DNA of 64,000 nucleotides from Candidatus Gastranaerophilales bacterium. GTDB taxonomy: Bacteria > Cyanobacteriota > Vampirovibrionia > Gastranaerophilales > Gastranaerophilaceae. The stretch covers positions 1 to 64,000 of the forward strand of contig CAJOKJ010000003.1 in the NCBI GenBank assembly GCA_905235155.1, in the 5' to 3' direction. Positions within the stretch are counted from its first letter, which is position 1; every line of letters starts with the position of its first letter. Made by a program: the position numbers and the translations under genes. Below the pieces are notes generated by a model that saw only the letters and a program-made list of their open reading frames with translations, was not told where the DNA came from and did not search any database. Below, one piece after another: positions 49,913-59,041 of the stretch.

Positions 49913-51826
49913 TTATCTTTTCTTTTTCTTTCTACATTCTGGACAGCCACTACCACCCTTTCTTCTTGAAGTGATAGCTGTTTTCCACTCATGCCCTTTA
50001 TCACACTGCCACCATACTTTCTGTTTTGAACCATATGTTACCATTGTAGGTTTTAATTCACCATTCTTTGTAGGGTGCCATTCCTTTGCTATTTCTGGAT
50101 GCGTTGTAGCTAGGTCATTATATCCTTGAAGAACTCGTCTATTATTACAAAAAGGACACCCTTGATTTTGTCTTGTCCTATTTACTAATGAAGCTTGCCA
50201 TTCATGCCCTTTATCACATAACCACCAAACTTTTTTCTCCGATCCTGCAATAACATCAGTAGGTTCTAAAGTGCCGTTTTTTGTAGGGTGCCATTCTTTT
50301 GCTATTTTCGGATGTGTTGTATCTAGGTCATTATATCCTGATAAGACCTTTTTATTAACGCAATATGGACACTTATCGCCTCTGTATCTCCATGCCACTG
50401 CTGCTTGCCACTCATGTCCTTTATCACATTGCCACCATACCCTAATATTACTATTTGCAGCAGTATTATATGGTGTCAGATTCCCATTTTTAGTAGGATG
50501 CCATTCTTTAATTAAATTGGGTATTTTATTTGCTAAAGAGTTTTCTTTTTCTTGAATTTCAATTAATTTATATATTTTTAAGGTATCTCTGTCAACATTT
50601 ATATCTATTATATTATTTTGTCCATAATTCTCGTATATAAACTTAAAAATACAATTTATGGCATTATTTAAGTCAGAATCTTTTCTTCCTTGCACGTAAA
50701 AACATTGAGTTGCGATATTATCATTCTGTGGACAACCTAACTCTCTGATTCTCAATAATTGCAAACCGAATTTTTTACATATATCATATTTTTTTATATC
50801 TTTTAGATTATTTTTATGGTAGTAATATCCATCATACTCTATGCCTAAATTTAATTCTTCTATAAAAATATCAAGTTCTGAATTTTGTGTATATGGTATT
50901 TTAAAATTTTCAATAGCATTAGGGAAACATTGTTTTATATAGAAAAATATTGCTTTTTCAGGAAAGGAAATTCTTTTTTCTTCTGAACATTTTGGGCAAT
51001 TTTGTCGCATTAAAGTTCTATTTATAACAGAAGTCTGCCATTCATGTCCTTTATCACATTGCCACCATACTTTAGAAGTGGAGTTTATTGAAACATTTTC
51101 AGGAGTTAAATTCCCATTTTTAATTGGATGCCACTCTTTTGCAACCCTTGGATTTAATGTTTGTAAATCATTCACACCTTTAAGTAATTTTCTATTGCTG
51201 CATACTGGACAACCTTGATTTTGCCTTATTCGGTTATCTATTTTGGCTTGCCACTCATGTCCTTTATCACATTGCCACCATACTTTTTGATGACTACCAG
51301 CAACAAACATAGTAGGATTTAAATCACCATTTTTTGTTGGATGCCATTCCTTTGCTATTTCTGGGTGCGTTGTTGCAAGATCATTATAACCTTGAAGAAC
51401 TCGTTTATTACTGCATATTGGGCAACCTTGATTTTGCCTTGCACGATTGTTTACATTTGCTTCCCATTCATGCCCTTTTTTACATTTCCACCACACTTTT
51501 TTATTAGAGCCAGAAGTCAACATTGTAGGTTTTATACTACTATTTTTTGTTGGATGCCATTCCTTTGCTATTTCTGGGTGCGTTGTTGCAAGATCATTAT
51601 ATCCAGATAAAACTTTTTTATTGCTACAATATGGGCAACTATCACCCCTTGCTCGTGAATTTGGATATGCTTGCCATTCATGGTCTTTTTTACATTTCCA
51701 CCACACTTTTTTATTGCTTCCATACCCAATATTATGTGGTGTATTTTCAGCATTTTTAGTTGGATGCCATTCTTTTAGCAAATCTTCTCTGTTATTCTCA
51801 ATACACCAATCATAAAATGTTTTCAT
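49913..51826 (-). CDS. Multi-treble-clef (DUF4379-type probable zinc-ribbon) protein with embedded Vsr/PD-(D/E)XK-like endonuclease domain
   Basis: Seven repeats EWHPTKNG..P..V..GS.KKVWWQCDKGHEW.A...R......CP.C, four before and three after FPEKAIFFYIKQCFPNAIENFKIPYTQNSELDIFIEELNLGIEYDGYYYHKN. Confidence 0.8.
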   Translation of the reverse strand: MKTFYDWCIENNREDLLKEWHPTKNAENTPHNIGYGSNKKVWWKCKKDHEWQAYPNSRARGDSCPYCSNKKVLSGYNDLATTHPEIAKEWHPTKNSSIKPTMLTSGSNKKVWWKCKKGHEWEANVNNRARQNQGCPICSNKRVLQGYNDLATTHPEIAKEWHPTKNGDLNPTMFVAGSHQKVWWQCDKGHEWQAKIDNRIRQNQGCPVCSNRKLLKGVNDLQTLNPRVAKEWHPIKNGNLTPENVSINSTSKVWWQCDKGHEWQTSVINRTLMRQNCPKCSEEKRISFPEKAIFFYIKQCFPNAIENFKIPYTQNSELDIFIEELNLGIEYDGYYYHKNNLKDIKKYDICKKFGLQLLRIRELGCPQNDNIATQCFYVQGRKDSDLNNAINCIFKFIYENYGQNNIIDINVDRDTLKIYKLIEIQEKENSLANKIPNLIKEWHPTKNGNLTPYNTAANSNIRVWWQCDKGHEWQAAVAWRYRGDKCPYCVNKKVLSGYNDLDTTHPKIAKEWHPTKNGTLEPTDVIAGSEKKVWWLCDKGHEWQASLVNRTRQNQGCPFCNNRRVLQGYNDLATTHPEIAKEWHPTKNGELKPTMVTYGSKQKVWWQCDKGHEWKTAITSRRKGGSGCPECRKKKKR

Positions 51827-51969
51827 AAAATAATATTAACATAAAATCAACTCGACTATCTATTTCGTTGCTTTTCAGGTGGTTTTTGTGCATCTCTTGG
51901 TATTAACCAATATTGTTCGCATTTAATAATGCTATTTTTATGCTAAAATAAAGGTGTTCGGAGGTATTC

Positions 51970-53094
51970 ATGGCAAATGAAGTTTCTAAAATTTATACCG
52001 ATATAGCAGAGTTACTCAATGTTGCTCGTGCGAAAGCATACCATACAGTTAACTCCATTATGGTTGAAACTTATTGGAAAATCGGTCAACGTATTGTCGA
52101 AGAAGCGGAATTTGCGTAGGGCGATGTCTGCGATAGCAGCAAGCCCGAAGAAGTGAATGCCCGTAGTGGCGACTACGAAGTAAAGCCACGACAGGGCAGA
52201 GATAGAGCAAATTACAAGACAGAACAGGGCGGAAGCTCTCGTGCCGAATACGGTTCAAAACTTATTGAGAATTTGTCAAAATATTTAACCGACACGTTCG
52301 GCAAAGGTTTTTCGGAAGCCAATTTGAAGAACATGCGTCAATTTTATCTGACTTATCCAGAATTCGACAGACAGTGTCTAGCGAATTTATCTTGGTCAAA
52401 TGTTGCAAGAATTATTCGAATTGATAATCAGGAAGAAAGAAACTATTACTTAACTGAAGCTGCATATCAAAATTGGTCTTATCGCCAATTAGAAAGAAAT
52501 ATCAAAAGCGGGTATTATCACAGACTTTTATCTACGCAAGAAAAAGTAAATGATACCGAAAAATGTTTGCCGGCAGTAATTGATACAAAAGAATTTATTA
52601 AGGATCCTTATGTATTGGAGTTCCTTGATTTGCCTGAAAATATTGAGGGTAAAGAAAGTGCTTTGGAATCCGCTTTAATCAGCAATTTACAAAAATTCCT
52701 GCTTGAACTTGGTAAAGGTTTTTGTTTTGTTGCTCGTCAATTTAGAATTAGCACAGAAACTGACCACTTTTATGCTGATTTAGTGTTTTATAACTATTTA
52801 CTTAAATGCTTTGTTGTTATTGATTTAAAGACTACAAAATTATCTCACGCAGATATTGGGCAAATGGATATGTATGTCAGAATGTTTGACGAATTAAAAC
52901 GTGGAGCAGATGACAACCCGACTATTGGTATAATTATGTGTACAGATAAATCTGAAACTATGGTTAAATATTCCGTTCTTCAGGAAAGTCAGCAAATATT
53001 TGCAAGTAAATATAAAACTGTTTTGCCGACAGAAGAAGAACTTGCTGATATGATTTCTAAAGAAAATACTAAATTGTTATCTGATAATTTATAG
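51970..53094 (+). pseudogene. YhcG/DUF1016 family PD-(D/E)XK nuclease interrupted by a 114-bp insert containing an in-frame TAG
   Basis: Frame 51970- MANEVSKIYTDIAELLNVARAKAYHTVNSIMVETYWKIGQRIVEEAE then insert, resuming QGGSSRAEYGSKLIENLSKYLTDTFGKGFSEANLKNMRQFY...YADLVFYNYLLKCFVVIDLKTTKLSHADIGQMDMYV. Tracked ORF starts at GTG 52153 inside the insert. Confidence 0.85.
52111..52224. mobile_element. 114-bp GC-rich structured insert (candidate palindromic mobile element) inside the yhcG-like gene
   Basis: Nested inverted repeats: AATTTGC/GCAAATT, GGGC..CTGC-gata-GCAG..GCCC, TGCCC..GTAGT-ggcg-ACTAC..GGGCA; length divisible by 3; precise excision restores a family-like protein. Confidence 0.6.
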
Positions 53095-53266
53095 TTCTGT
53101 AAAATTTCTTCGTAATAATTATGCAGATTTTAAACGAAAAATCAATGGTTTTTGGTTCTCAAAATTTTCAAAATTTAACATCTAATATAGTGGGTGTTTG
53201 ACAAACGGCTTTTTGTAATATTGTTTATGATAGAATTTTGTTGTAAAAGATTTACAGGAAATAATT

Positions 53267-53848
53267 ATGAATAAAAGAATATTTTTATATGGAGCTGTTT
53301 TCGCAATATTAGCGTTAATTGTTTTCACTTTTGCTATAAATTGGTATTTAAATAAAAATGTTAGTTATAATAATTTATTTAGCAAAAAGACTTTAATTGT
53401 ATATTATTCTCACAGCAAGCATACTGAGTATATTGCAAAAATGATAAAACAACATCTGAACTGTGATATTGAAAATATCAAATCAGAAGAATATGAAAAT
53501 ATAGATGCAATAAAACTCAATAATCTTGTTACCGAACAAATGCAAAAAGATTACATTCCAAAAACAAATAAAATTGATATTTCAAATTATGATGTGATAT
53601 TCATAGGAAGTCCTGTCTGGAAAGGTAATATATCATTGCCTGTTAAAAGTTTTTTGATTAATAACAATTTTAACGAAAAAACTATTATTCCGTTTTATAC
53701 CTTCGGTGGTTATGTAGATAAATCAAAATTAGATAATCAAATAAAAGAATTATCTCATAATGATAATGTTTTACCTTCATTTTTAACTGTTTATTATAAA
53801 TTTGCTTTTATTGAATACAGGCTCGTTAAATGGTTAAATAAATTATAA
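53267..53848 (+). CDS. Membrane-anchored flavodoxin-like protein
   Basis: N-terminal TM helix then TLIVYYSHSKHTEYIAKMI (FMN phosphate loop), VIFIGSPVWKGNISLPVKSFL, PFYTFGG. Confidence 0.85.
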   Translation: MNKRIFLYGAVFAILALIVFTFAINWYLNKNVSYNNLFSKKTLIVYYSHSKHTEYIAKMIKQHLNCDIENIKSEEYENIDAIKLNNLVTEQMQKDYIPKTNKIDISNYDVIFIGSPVWKGNISLPVKSFLINNNFNEKTIIPFYTFGGYVDKSKLDNQIKELSHNDNVLPSFLTVYYKFAFIEYRLVKWLNKL

Positions 53849-54060
53849 ATGTATATCAAAGCATATATCATTTTTGTCTGCAATTTATTTAAATACTTTA
53901 TCTTAATCTTTTGATTTCGTAATAAGTGTGTATATATTATTGATAATAAAAGAAATTTTTTTATACTCAGTTATATTGTGATTTTTTTCCCAATTTGTAA
54001 ATATATAGTGATTTTTGATGTATAATTATCAAATCTTAATATTCTTTATTTGCAATAATG

Positions 54061-54089
54061 TTGACAAAATATTTTATGTATATTAGTAT
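54061..54089 (+). promoter_or_regulatory. Sigma70-type promoter of adhE
   Basis: TTGACA (54061-54066), 17-bp spacer, TAGTAT (54084-54089), 41 bp upstream of ATG. Confidence 0.65.
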
Positions 54090-54129
54090 TTTAATTAAGG
54101 AATTTAATCACAATTAGGGAGATAAAATT

Positions 54130-56781
54130 ATGCCGAAAGCTAAAACAAAAAAAGAAGAAAAAACAATTAAAATCAAAAGCATCAAAGGGGTAGTTAATAC
54201 TATTGATGCTTTGAACGATTTACTTGAAAGAGTAAAAAATGCACAAAAAGAATATGCAAAATTTTCTCAAGAGGACGTTGATAAAATTTTTAAAGCAGCC
54301 GCTACTGCTGCTGATAAAATGAGAATACCTCTTGCAAGAATGGCTGTTGAAGATACGGGCATGGGTGTTTTGGAAGATAAAATTATTAAAAATCACTTTG
54401 CTTCCGAATATATTTTTAACAAGCATAAAAATGCAAAAACTTGTGGAATTATAAAAGAAGATAAAATTAATGGTACAAAGACAGTGGCAGAACCTCTTGG
54501 TATTATTGCAGGTATTATTCCGACAACAAATCCAACATCAACTGCAATTTTTAAGGCTTTAATATGCCTAAAAACAAGAAATGCAATTGTATTTTCACCG
54601 CACCCTCGTGCAACACAATCTACAATCGAAGCCGCACGTGTAGTTCTTGATGCCGCAGTAGAAGCCGGAGCACCAAAAGATATTATAGGTTGGATTGATG
54701 AACCTTCAATGGAATTATCAGATGCGTTATTGCACCATCCTGATATTGCATGTATATTGGCAACAGGCGGTCCGGGTATGGTTAAGGCTGCATACTCATC
54801 AGGTAAACCAGCTTTAGGTGTTGGACCGGGAAATACTGCTGCTGTTATTGACGAAACTGCTGATATTAAAATGGCTGTATCTTCAATACTTATGTCAAAA
54901 ACATTTGATAATGGTATGATTTGTGCATCTGAACAATCTGTAATTGTTGTTGAAGATGTTTACGAAGCGGTTAAAAAGGAATTTGTATATCGTGGTGCTT
55001 ATCTTGTTAGTAAAGCAGAACAAAAGAAAATGATAGATCTTCCATTTGTTGATTCTGCAAGAGGAACGGCACATCCGTTAATTGTAGGACAACCTGCTCA
55101 CAAAATTGCAGAACTTTCTGGATTTAAAATTTCTGAAGATTCAAAAATACTTCTTTGCGAAAGAGCAAAAATGGATTGGAATGACCCATTCTCAAGAGAA
55201 AAATTATCGCCAATTTTGACTATGTATAAAGCGAAATCTTTTGATGAAGCTGCTGAAATGGCACATGAGTTAGTTTTAAAAGGTGGTGCGGGTCATACAT
55301 CAGTTCTGTATACAGACGAAAGAAAATCTGAAAGAATTAATGCTTATGCAGAAAAAATGCCTTCTTGCCGTATTTTAATTAATCAACCTGCTTCACAAGG
55401 TGGTATAGGTGATTTATATAACTTCAGACTTGAACCGTCATTATCACTTGGTTGTGGCTCTTGGGGCGGAAACTCAGTATCGGGCAATATTGGTGTTGAA
55501 CATTTATTAAATTATAAAACTGTAGCAGAAAGGAGAGAAAATATGTTATGGTTCAAAGTTCCTCCGAAAGTATATTTTAAACGTGGTGCAACAGATTTGG
55601 CACTGAAAGTTCTTAAAGGTAAAAAACGTGCATTTATTGTAACAGACCGTTTCTTATTTAATTCCGGTGCCGTTGATATAATTACTCGAACTCTTGATGA
55701 AGTAGGAATTGACCATGAAGTATTTTTTGATGTTAAACCTGATCCTACAATTGCAACGATTAAGCAAGCTATGGAAATAGTTAAACCTTATGAACCTGAT
55801 GTAATTATTGCTTTAGGTGGCGGTTCTCCTATGGATGCTGCAAAAATTATTTGGTTGTTATATGAACAACCTGAAACAAACTTTGCTGATATTTCAATGA
55901 GATTTATGGATATCAGAAAGAGAATATGTCAAATTCCGGATTTAGGTAAAAAAGCCACAATGGTATGTATTCCTACAACTTCAGGTACAGGTTCGGAAGT
56001 TACTCCTTTTGCTATTATTACAGATGAAAAAACTCATTACAAATATGCAATTGCAGATTATGCTTTGACACCAAATATGGCAATTGTAGATCCAAATTTT
56101 GTTGATCACATGCCAAAAGGTTTGACTGCTGCTTCCGGTATCGATGCTTTGGTTCACTCACTTGAAGCTTATGTTTCATGTATGGCAACAAACTTTACCA
56201 ATGCTCATGCTTTGGAAGCAACAAAGCAAGTATTCAGATATTTAGTACGTTCTTACAACGAAGGTGCAAATGATCCTGTTGCAAGAGAAAAAATGCACTA
56301 CGCTGCAACAATTGCAGGTATGGCTTTTGCAAATGCATTTTTGGGTTTATGTCACTCAATGGCACATAAACTCGGAGCAATGTATTCTATTCCGCATGGG
56401 GTTGCAAATGCGTTGTTAATAAGACAAATTATTAAATATAATGCTGTTGATAAACCTACAAAACAAGCAATCTTCCCTCAATACAAGTTCCCTTGTGCTA
56501 AGGCTAAATATGGTCAAATTGCCGATGAATTGAATTTGGGCGGAAAGAATGATGATGAAAAAGTAGAATTATTAATTAAAGCAGTTGATAATTTGATGAC
56601 AGAAATCAACTTACCAAAATCAATAAGAGAGTTTGGCGTTAAAGAAGATGAATTCAAGGCTAATTTGGATACTTTGGTAGAAAGAGCATTTGATGATCAA
56701 TGTACGGGTGCAAATCCAAGATATCCTCTTATGAGTGAAATTAAGCAAATCTTTTTAGATGCTTACGAAGGTATTGTTTAA
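54130..56781 (+). CDS. adhE: Bifunctional acetaldehyde-CoA/alcohol dehydrogenase
   Basis: N-terminal ALDH (GIIPTTNPTSTAIFKALICLKTRN; FDNGMICASEQ) fused to Fe-ADH (ALGGGSPMDAAKIIW; PTTSGTGSEVTPFAIITDE; GLCHSMAHKLGAMYSIPHG). Confidence 0.97.
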   Translation: MPKAKTKKEEKTIKIKSIKGVVNTIDALNDLLERVKNAQKEYAKFSQEDVDKIFKAAATAADKMRIPLARMAVEDTGMGVLEDKIIKNHFASEYIFNKHKNAKTCGIIKEDKINGTKTVAEPLGIIAGIIPTTNPTSTAIFKALICLKTRNAIVFSPHPRATQSTIEAARVVLDAAVEAGAPKDIIGWIDEPSMELSDALLHHPDIACILATGGPGMVKAAYSSGKPALGVGPGNTAAVIDETADIKMAVSSILMSKTFDNGMICASEQSVIVVEDVYEAVKKEFVYRGAYLVSKAEQKKMIDLPFVDSARGTAHPLIVGQPAHKIAELSGFKISEDSKILLCERAKMDWNDPFSREKLSPILTMYKAKSFDEAAEMAHELVLKGGAGHTSVLYTDERKSERINAYAEKMPSCRILINQPASQGGIGDLYNFRLEPSLSLGCGSWGGNSVSGNIGVEHLLNYKTVAERRENMLWFKVPPKVYFKRGATDLALKVLKGKKRAFIVTDRFLFNSGAVDIITRTLDEVGIDHEVFFDVKPDPTIATIKQAMEIVKPYEPDVIIALGGGSPMDAAKIIWLLYEQPETNFADISMRFMDIRKRICQIPDLGKKATMVCIPTTSGTGSEVTPFAIITDEKTHYKYAIADYALTPNMAIVDPNFVDHMPKGLTAASGIDALVHSLEAYVSCMATNFTNAHALEATKQVFRYLVRSYNEGANDPVAREKMHYAATIAGMAFANAFLGLCHSMAHKLGAMYSIPHGVANALLIRQIIKYNAVDKPTKQAIFPQYKFPCAKAKYGQIADELNLGGKNDDEKVELLIKAVDNLMTEINLPKSIREFGVKEDEFKANLDTLVERAFDDQCTGANPRYPLMSEIKQIFLDAYEGIV

Positions 56782-56792
56782 TATCTGATTAA

Positions 56793-56837
56793 GGGACTTT
56801 GTCATAAGTATTATACAAAGTCCCGCCCCTTTCTTTT
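56793..56837 (+). terminator. Rho-independent terminator after adhE
   Basis: GGGACTTTGT ... ACAAAGTCCC followed by a T-rich tract. Confidence 0.75.
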
Positions 56838-56889
56838 TTAATTGAAAAAGTTGTAATAAAGGTAAAGACTTAAAAAGAGCGATAAAAGT

Positions 56890-57522
56890 ATGAAGATTCC
56901 TGATAAAGTTATAAGACGTTTGACATTATATCATTTTATTCTTGATGATTTGAGAGGAGATGAAAAATATATTTCCAGTTTGAAAATCTCGCAATTACTT
57001 AATATTGATAATTCGCAAGTAAGAAAAGATTTGAAATATCTTGATAAACCCGGAAAGGCTCGCATTGGTTATGATGCTAAACTTTTGAAAAAAGCAATTG
57101 AAGAAAAACTTGGATTTAAACAGACAAAAGACGTATTTATTATTGGTGCTGGAAATTTGGGTTCTGCTCTTGCAAAGTATTCAAACTTTCAGGATTATGG
57201 TTTAAATGTTCTGGCAATGTTTGATAATAATCCGAATAAAATAGGAACAACGATTAACGGCAGAGAAGTTTTTGATATTACAAAAGTCGGGAATTTATCT
57301 CAAAGATTGGGTGTTGAGATTGCAATTTTGACTGTTCCGAGAGAATCTGCAAAGAGTGTTGCAAATTACCTTGCAGGTTCAGGAATAAAGTATATTTGGA
57401 ATTTTACAACATGCATTTTGGATGTTCCTGAAGAAGTAAAGGTATGGAATGAAAACTTAATCGGAAGTTTTTTGCAATTTACAAATAATGATGAAGTAAA
57501 AGAAAATAAAAATGACAAATGA
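56890..57522 (+). CDS. rex: Redox-sensing transcriptional repressor Rex
   Basis: YHFILDDLRGDEKYISSLKISQLLNIDNSQVRKDLKYL wHTH; FIIGAGNLGSALAKYSNF NAD-binding. Confidence 0.95.
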   Translation: MKIPDKVIRRLTLYHFILDDLRGDEKYISSLKISQLLNIDNSQVRKDLKYLDKPGKARIGYDAKLLKKAIEEKLGFKQTKDVFIIGAGNLGSALAKYSNFQDYGLNVLAMFDNNPNKIGTTINGREVFDITKVGNLSQRLGVEIAILTVPRESAKSVANYLAGSGIKYIWNFTTCILDVPEEVKVWNENLIGSFLQFTNNDEVKENKNDK

Positions 57523-57635
57523 ATTTAAAGTTTGCATGGGAAGTGCTAAAAAATAAGAAGCTATATTGATAAAGTTAAGACAATACTGCTTACAGGCAAA
57601 AAAGTTGAAGTACAGTTTATATAAAGGAGTTAATT

Positions 57636-57893
57636 ATGGAGAAAATTTCAGTAAAAGTATGTACAGGAACAACTTGCTTTATAACGGGCGGTGCAAATTT
57701 GCAAGAATTACATGACATTATCCCCAAAAAATATGGTGATAAAGTTGAAGTTACGGCTTCTAATTGCTTAGGACTATGTTCTATAAATTGGGAGTATTCA
57801 AAAGCACCTTATGTAAAAGTAAATGAAGAAGTTGTATCAGAAGCAACTGTTGAAAAAGTTATAGAAGAAATAGACAGGCAACTTGCAAATTAA
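57636..57893 (+). CDS. Thioredoxin-like [2Fe-2S] ferredoxin (NuoE/HndA C-terminal-like)
   Basis: VCTGTTCFITGG...ASNCLGLCSIN...PYVKVNEE (four-Cys pattern). Confidence 0.85.
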   Translation: MEKISVKVCTGTTCFITGGANLQELHDIIPKKYGDKVEVTASNCLGLCSINWEYSKAPYVKVNEEVVSEATVEKVIEEIDRQLAN

Positions 57894-57916
57894 TAGGAAT
57901 TAGTACAGATATATCT

Positions 57917-57953
57917 AAAATAGAGTAAGATAATAATTATCTTACTCTATTTT
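57917..57953. terminator. Bidirectional terminator-like hairpin between convergent genes
   Basis: AAAATAGAGTAAGATAA-taa-TTATCTTACTCTATTTT. Confidence 0.8.
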
Positions 57954-57976
57954 ATTACTATGCTATTTTCAAAATT

Positions 57977-59026
57977 CTAAAATGAAAAGATATGTGTCTT
58001 TCCGTTTGAAAACTCAATATTAAAATTAAGTGGTTTAGGATCATCTTTGTATTTTAAAACTAAGATTCTCATATCAGCCTTTGGCTTAAGTTCATAATTT
58101 TCAGGTAAGGCATTGGTATATCTTTTTGATTCTTTTGTGATTTTTGCTAATCTTACCCAGTTAGGAACACTACATAACAACGATGTACCTGCTGTTAAAA
58201 CAACTACCGGAGGAAATGAACCAACCGTGTCAATTAAATCAAGTCTGTCTAAATCAACAAATGATTCTGTTGTTACGTCTTTTAAGCCGGCAAGTCTTTC
58301 ACTTGTTGCTGTAACTGATGCTGTCGAATTACTTTTATTTGTTATTACGTATTCGTAAGCATGTACATATTTGTTTTCTTTTTGTTTTAAACGATACTCT
58401 TTTTGTATAACAGAAATTTTTGTATCATTATCATAATAACTTGTTGTATCAACACAATCTAAATCAATAGGTTCTGTATCATTAGCATAAGGGAATACAG
58501 ATGTCTTTTTATTGTCTTTTGCCATGTGATTATTTAATTTTTTCATACCTGTTTTTAGTGGTTTAACCAAGTCAGGTGATATATAAAAATTTCCTAATTC
58601 TTGTTTTCTTGCCAGAGTAAAGAAATCAAATTTATATTCTTTTAATGCAGCTTCATCTTCTAATTTATCAATTTGATAGCCCCATTGTTTTAATAAATCT
58701 GTCATTTCATTATCTTCAACATTATATTCTTCATTTGAAACAACATAAATATTCGTGTTTTGATTAGAAGGATACAATCTTACAAAATAGCTGCAATTTT
58801 TGTCAGTATATATATAAGCATTACTAACGTTTTCTAAAGGTTGAAAACTGTCATCACCTTGATATGCTTTAATAGCATTATTGATTTTAAGTGTAAGTTC
58901 TCTGATGTTAATATTTTTGACCTGATAACCATAAAAATTCTTTGTCATTTCGGCTGAAACAATACTCGAATTTGCTAATGAAATAAATATTACAAAAACT
59001 AATAATTTAAAAATTTTTTTTATCAT
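57977..59026 (-). CDS. Secreted protein of unknown function
   Basis: 349-aa ORF with signal peptide MIKKIFKLLVFVIFISLANSSIVSAE. Confidence 0.75.
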   Translation of the reverse strand: MIKKIFKLLVFVIFISLANSSIVSAEMTKNFYGYQVKNINIRELTLKINNAIKAYQGDDSFQPLENVSNAYIYTDKNCSYFVRLYPSNQNTNIYVVSNEEYNVEDNEMTDLLKQWGYQIDKLEDEAALKEYKFDFFTLARKQELGNFYISPDLVKPLKTGMKKLNNHMAKDNKKTSVFPYANDTEPIDLDCVDTTSYYDNDTKISVIQKEYRLKQKENKYVHAYEYVITNKSNSTASVTATSERLAGLKDVTTESFVDLDRLDLIDTVGSFPPVVVLTAGTSLLCSVPNWVRLAKITKESKRYTNALPENYELKPKADMRILVLKYKDDPKPLNFNIEFSNGKTHIFSF

Positions 59027-59041
59027 AACCCTTCCTTTATT

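Noticed and set aside
51341-51815. Plus-strand ORFs with repeated CHSFAISGCVVARSLYPDKTFLL motifs opposite the zinc-ribbon gene
   Set aside because: Antisense of the repeated EWHPTKN/ATTHPEIAKEW coding DNA; the repeat is inherited from the sense strand.
52058-52258. Minus-strand ORF across the yhcG insert
   Set aside because: Short, antisense to the interrupted gene, no RBS or domain.
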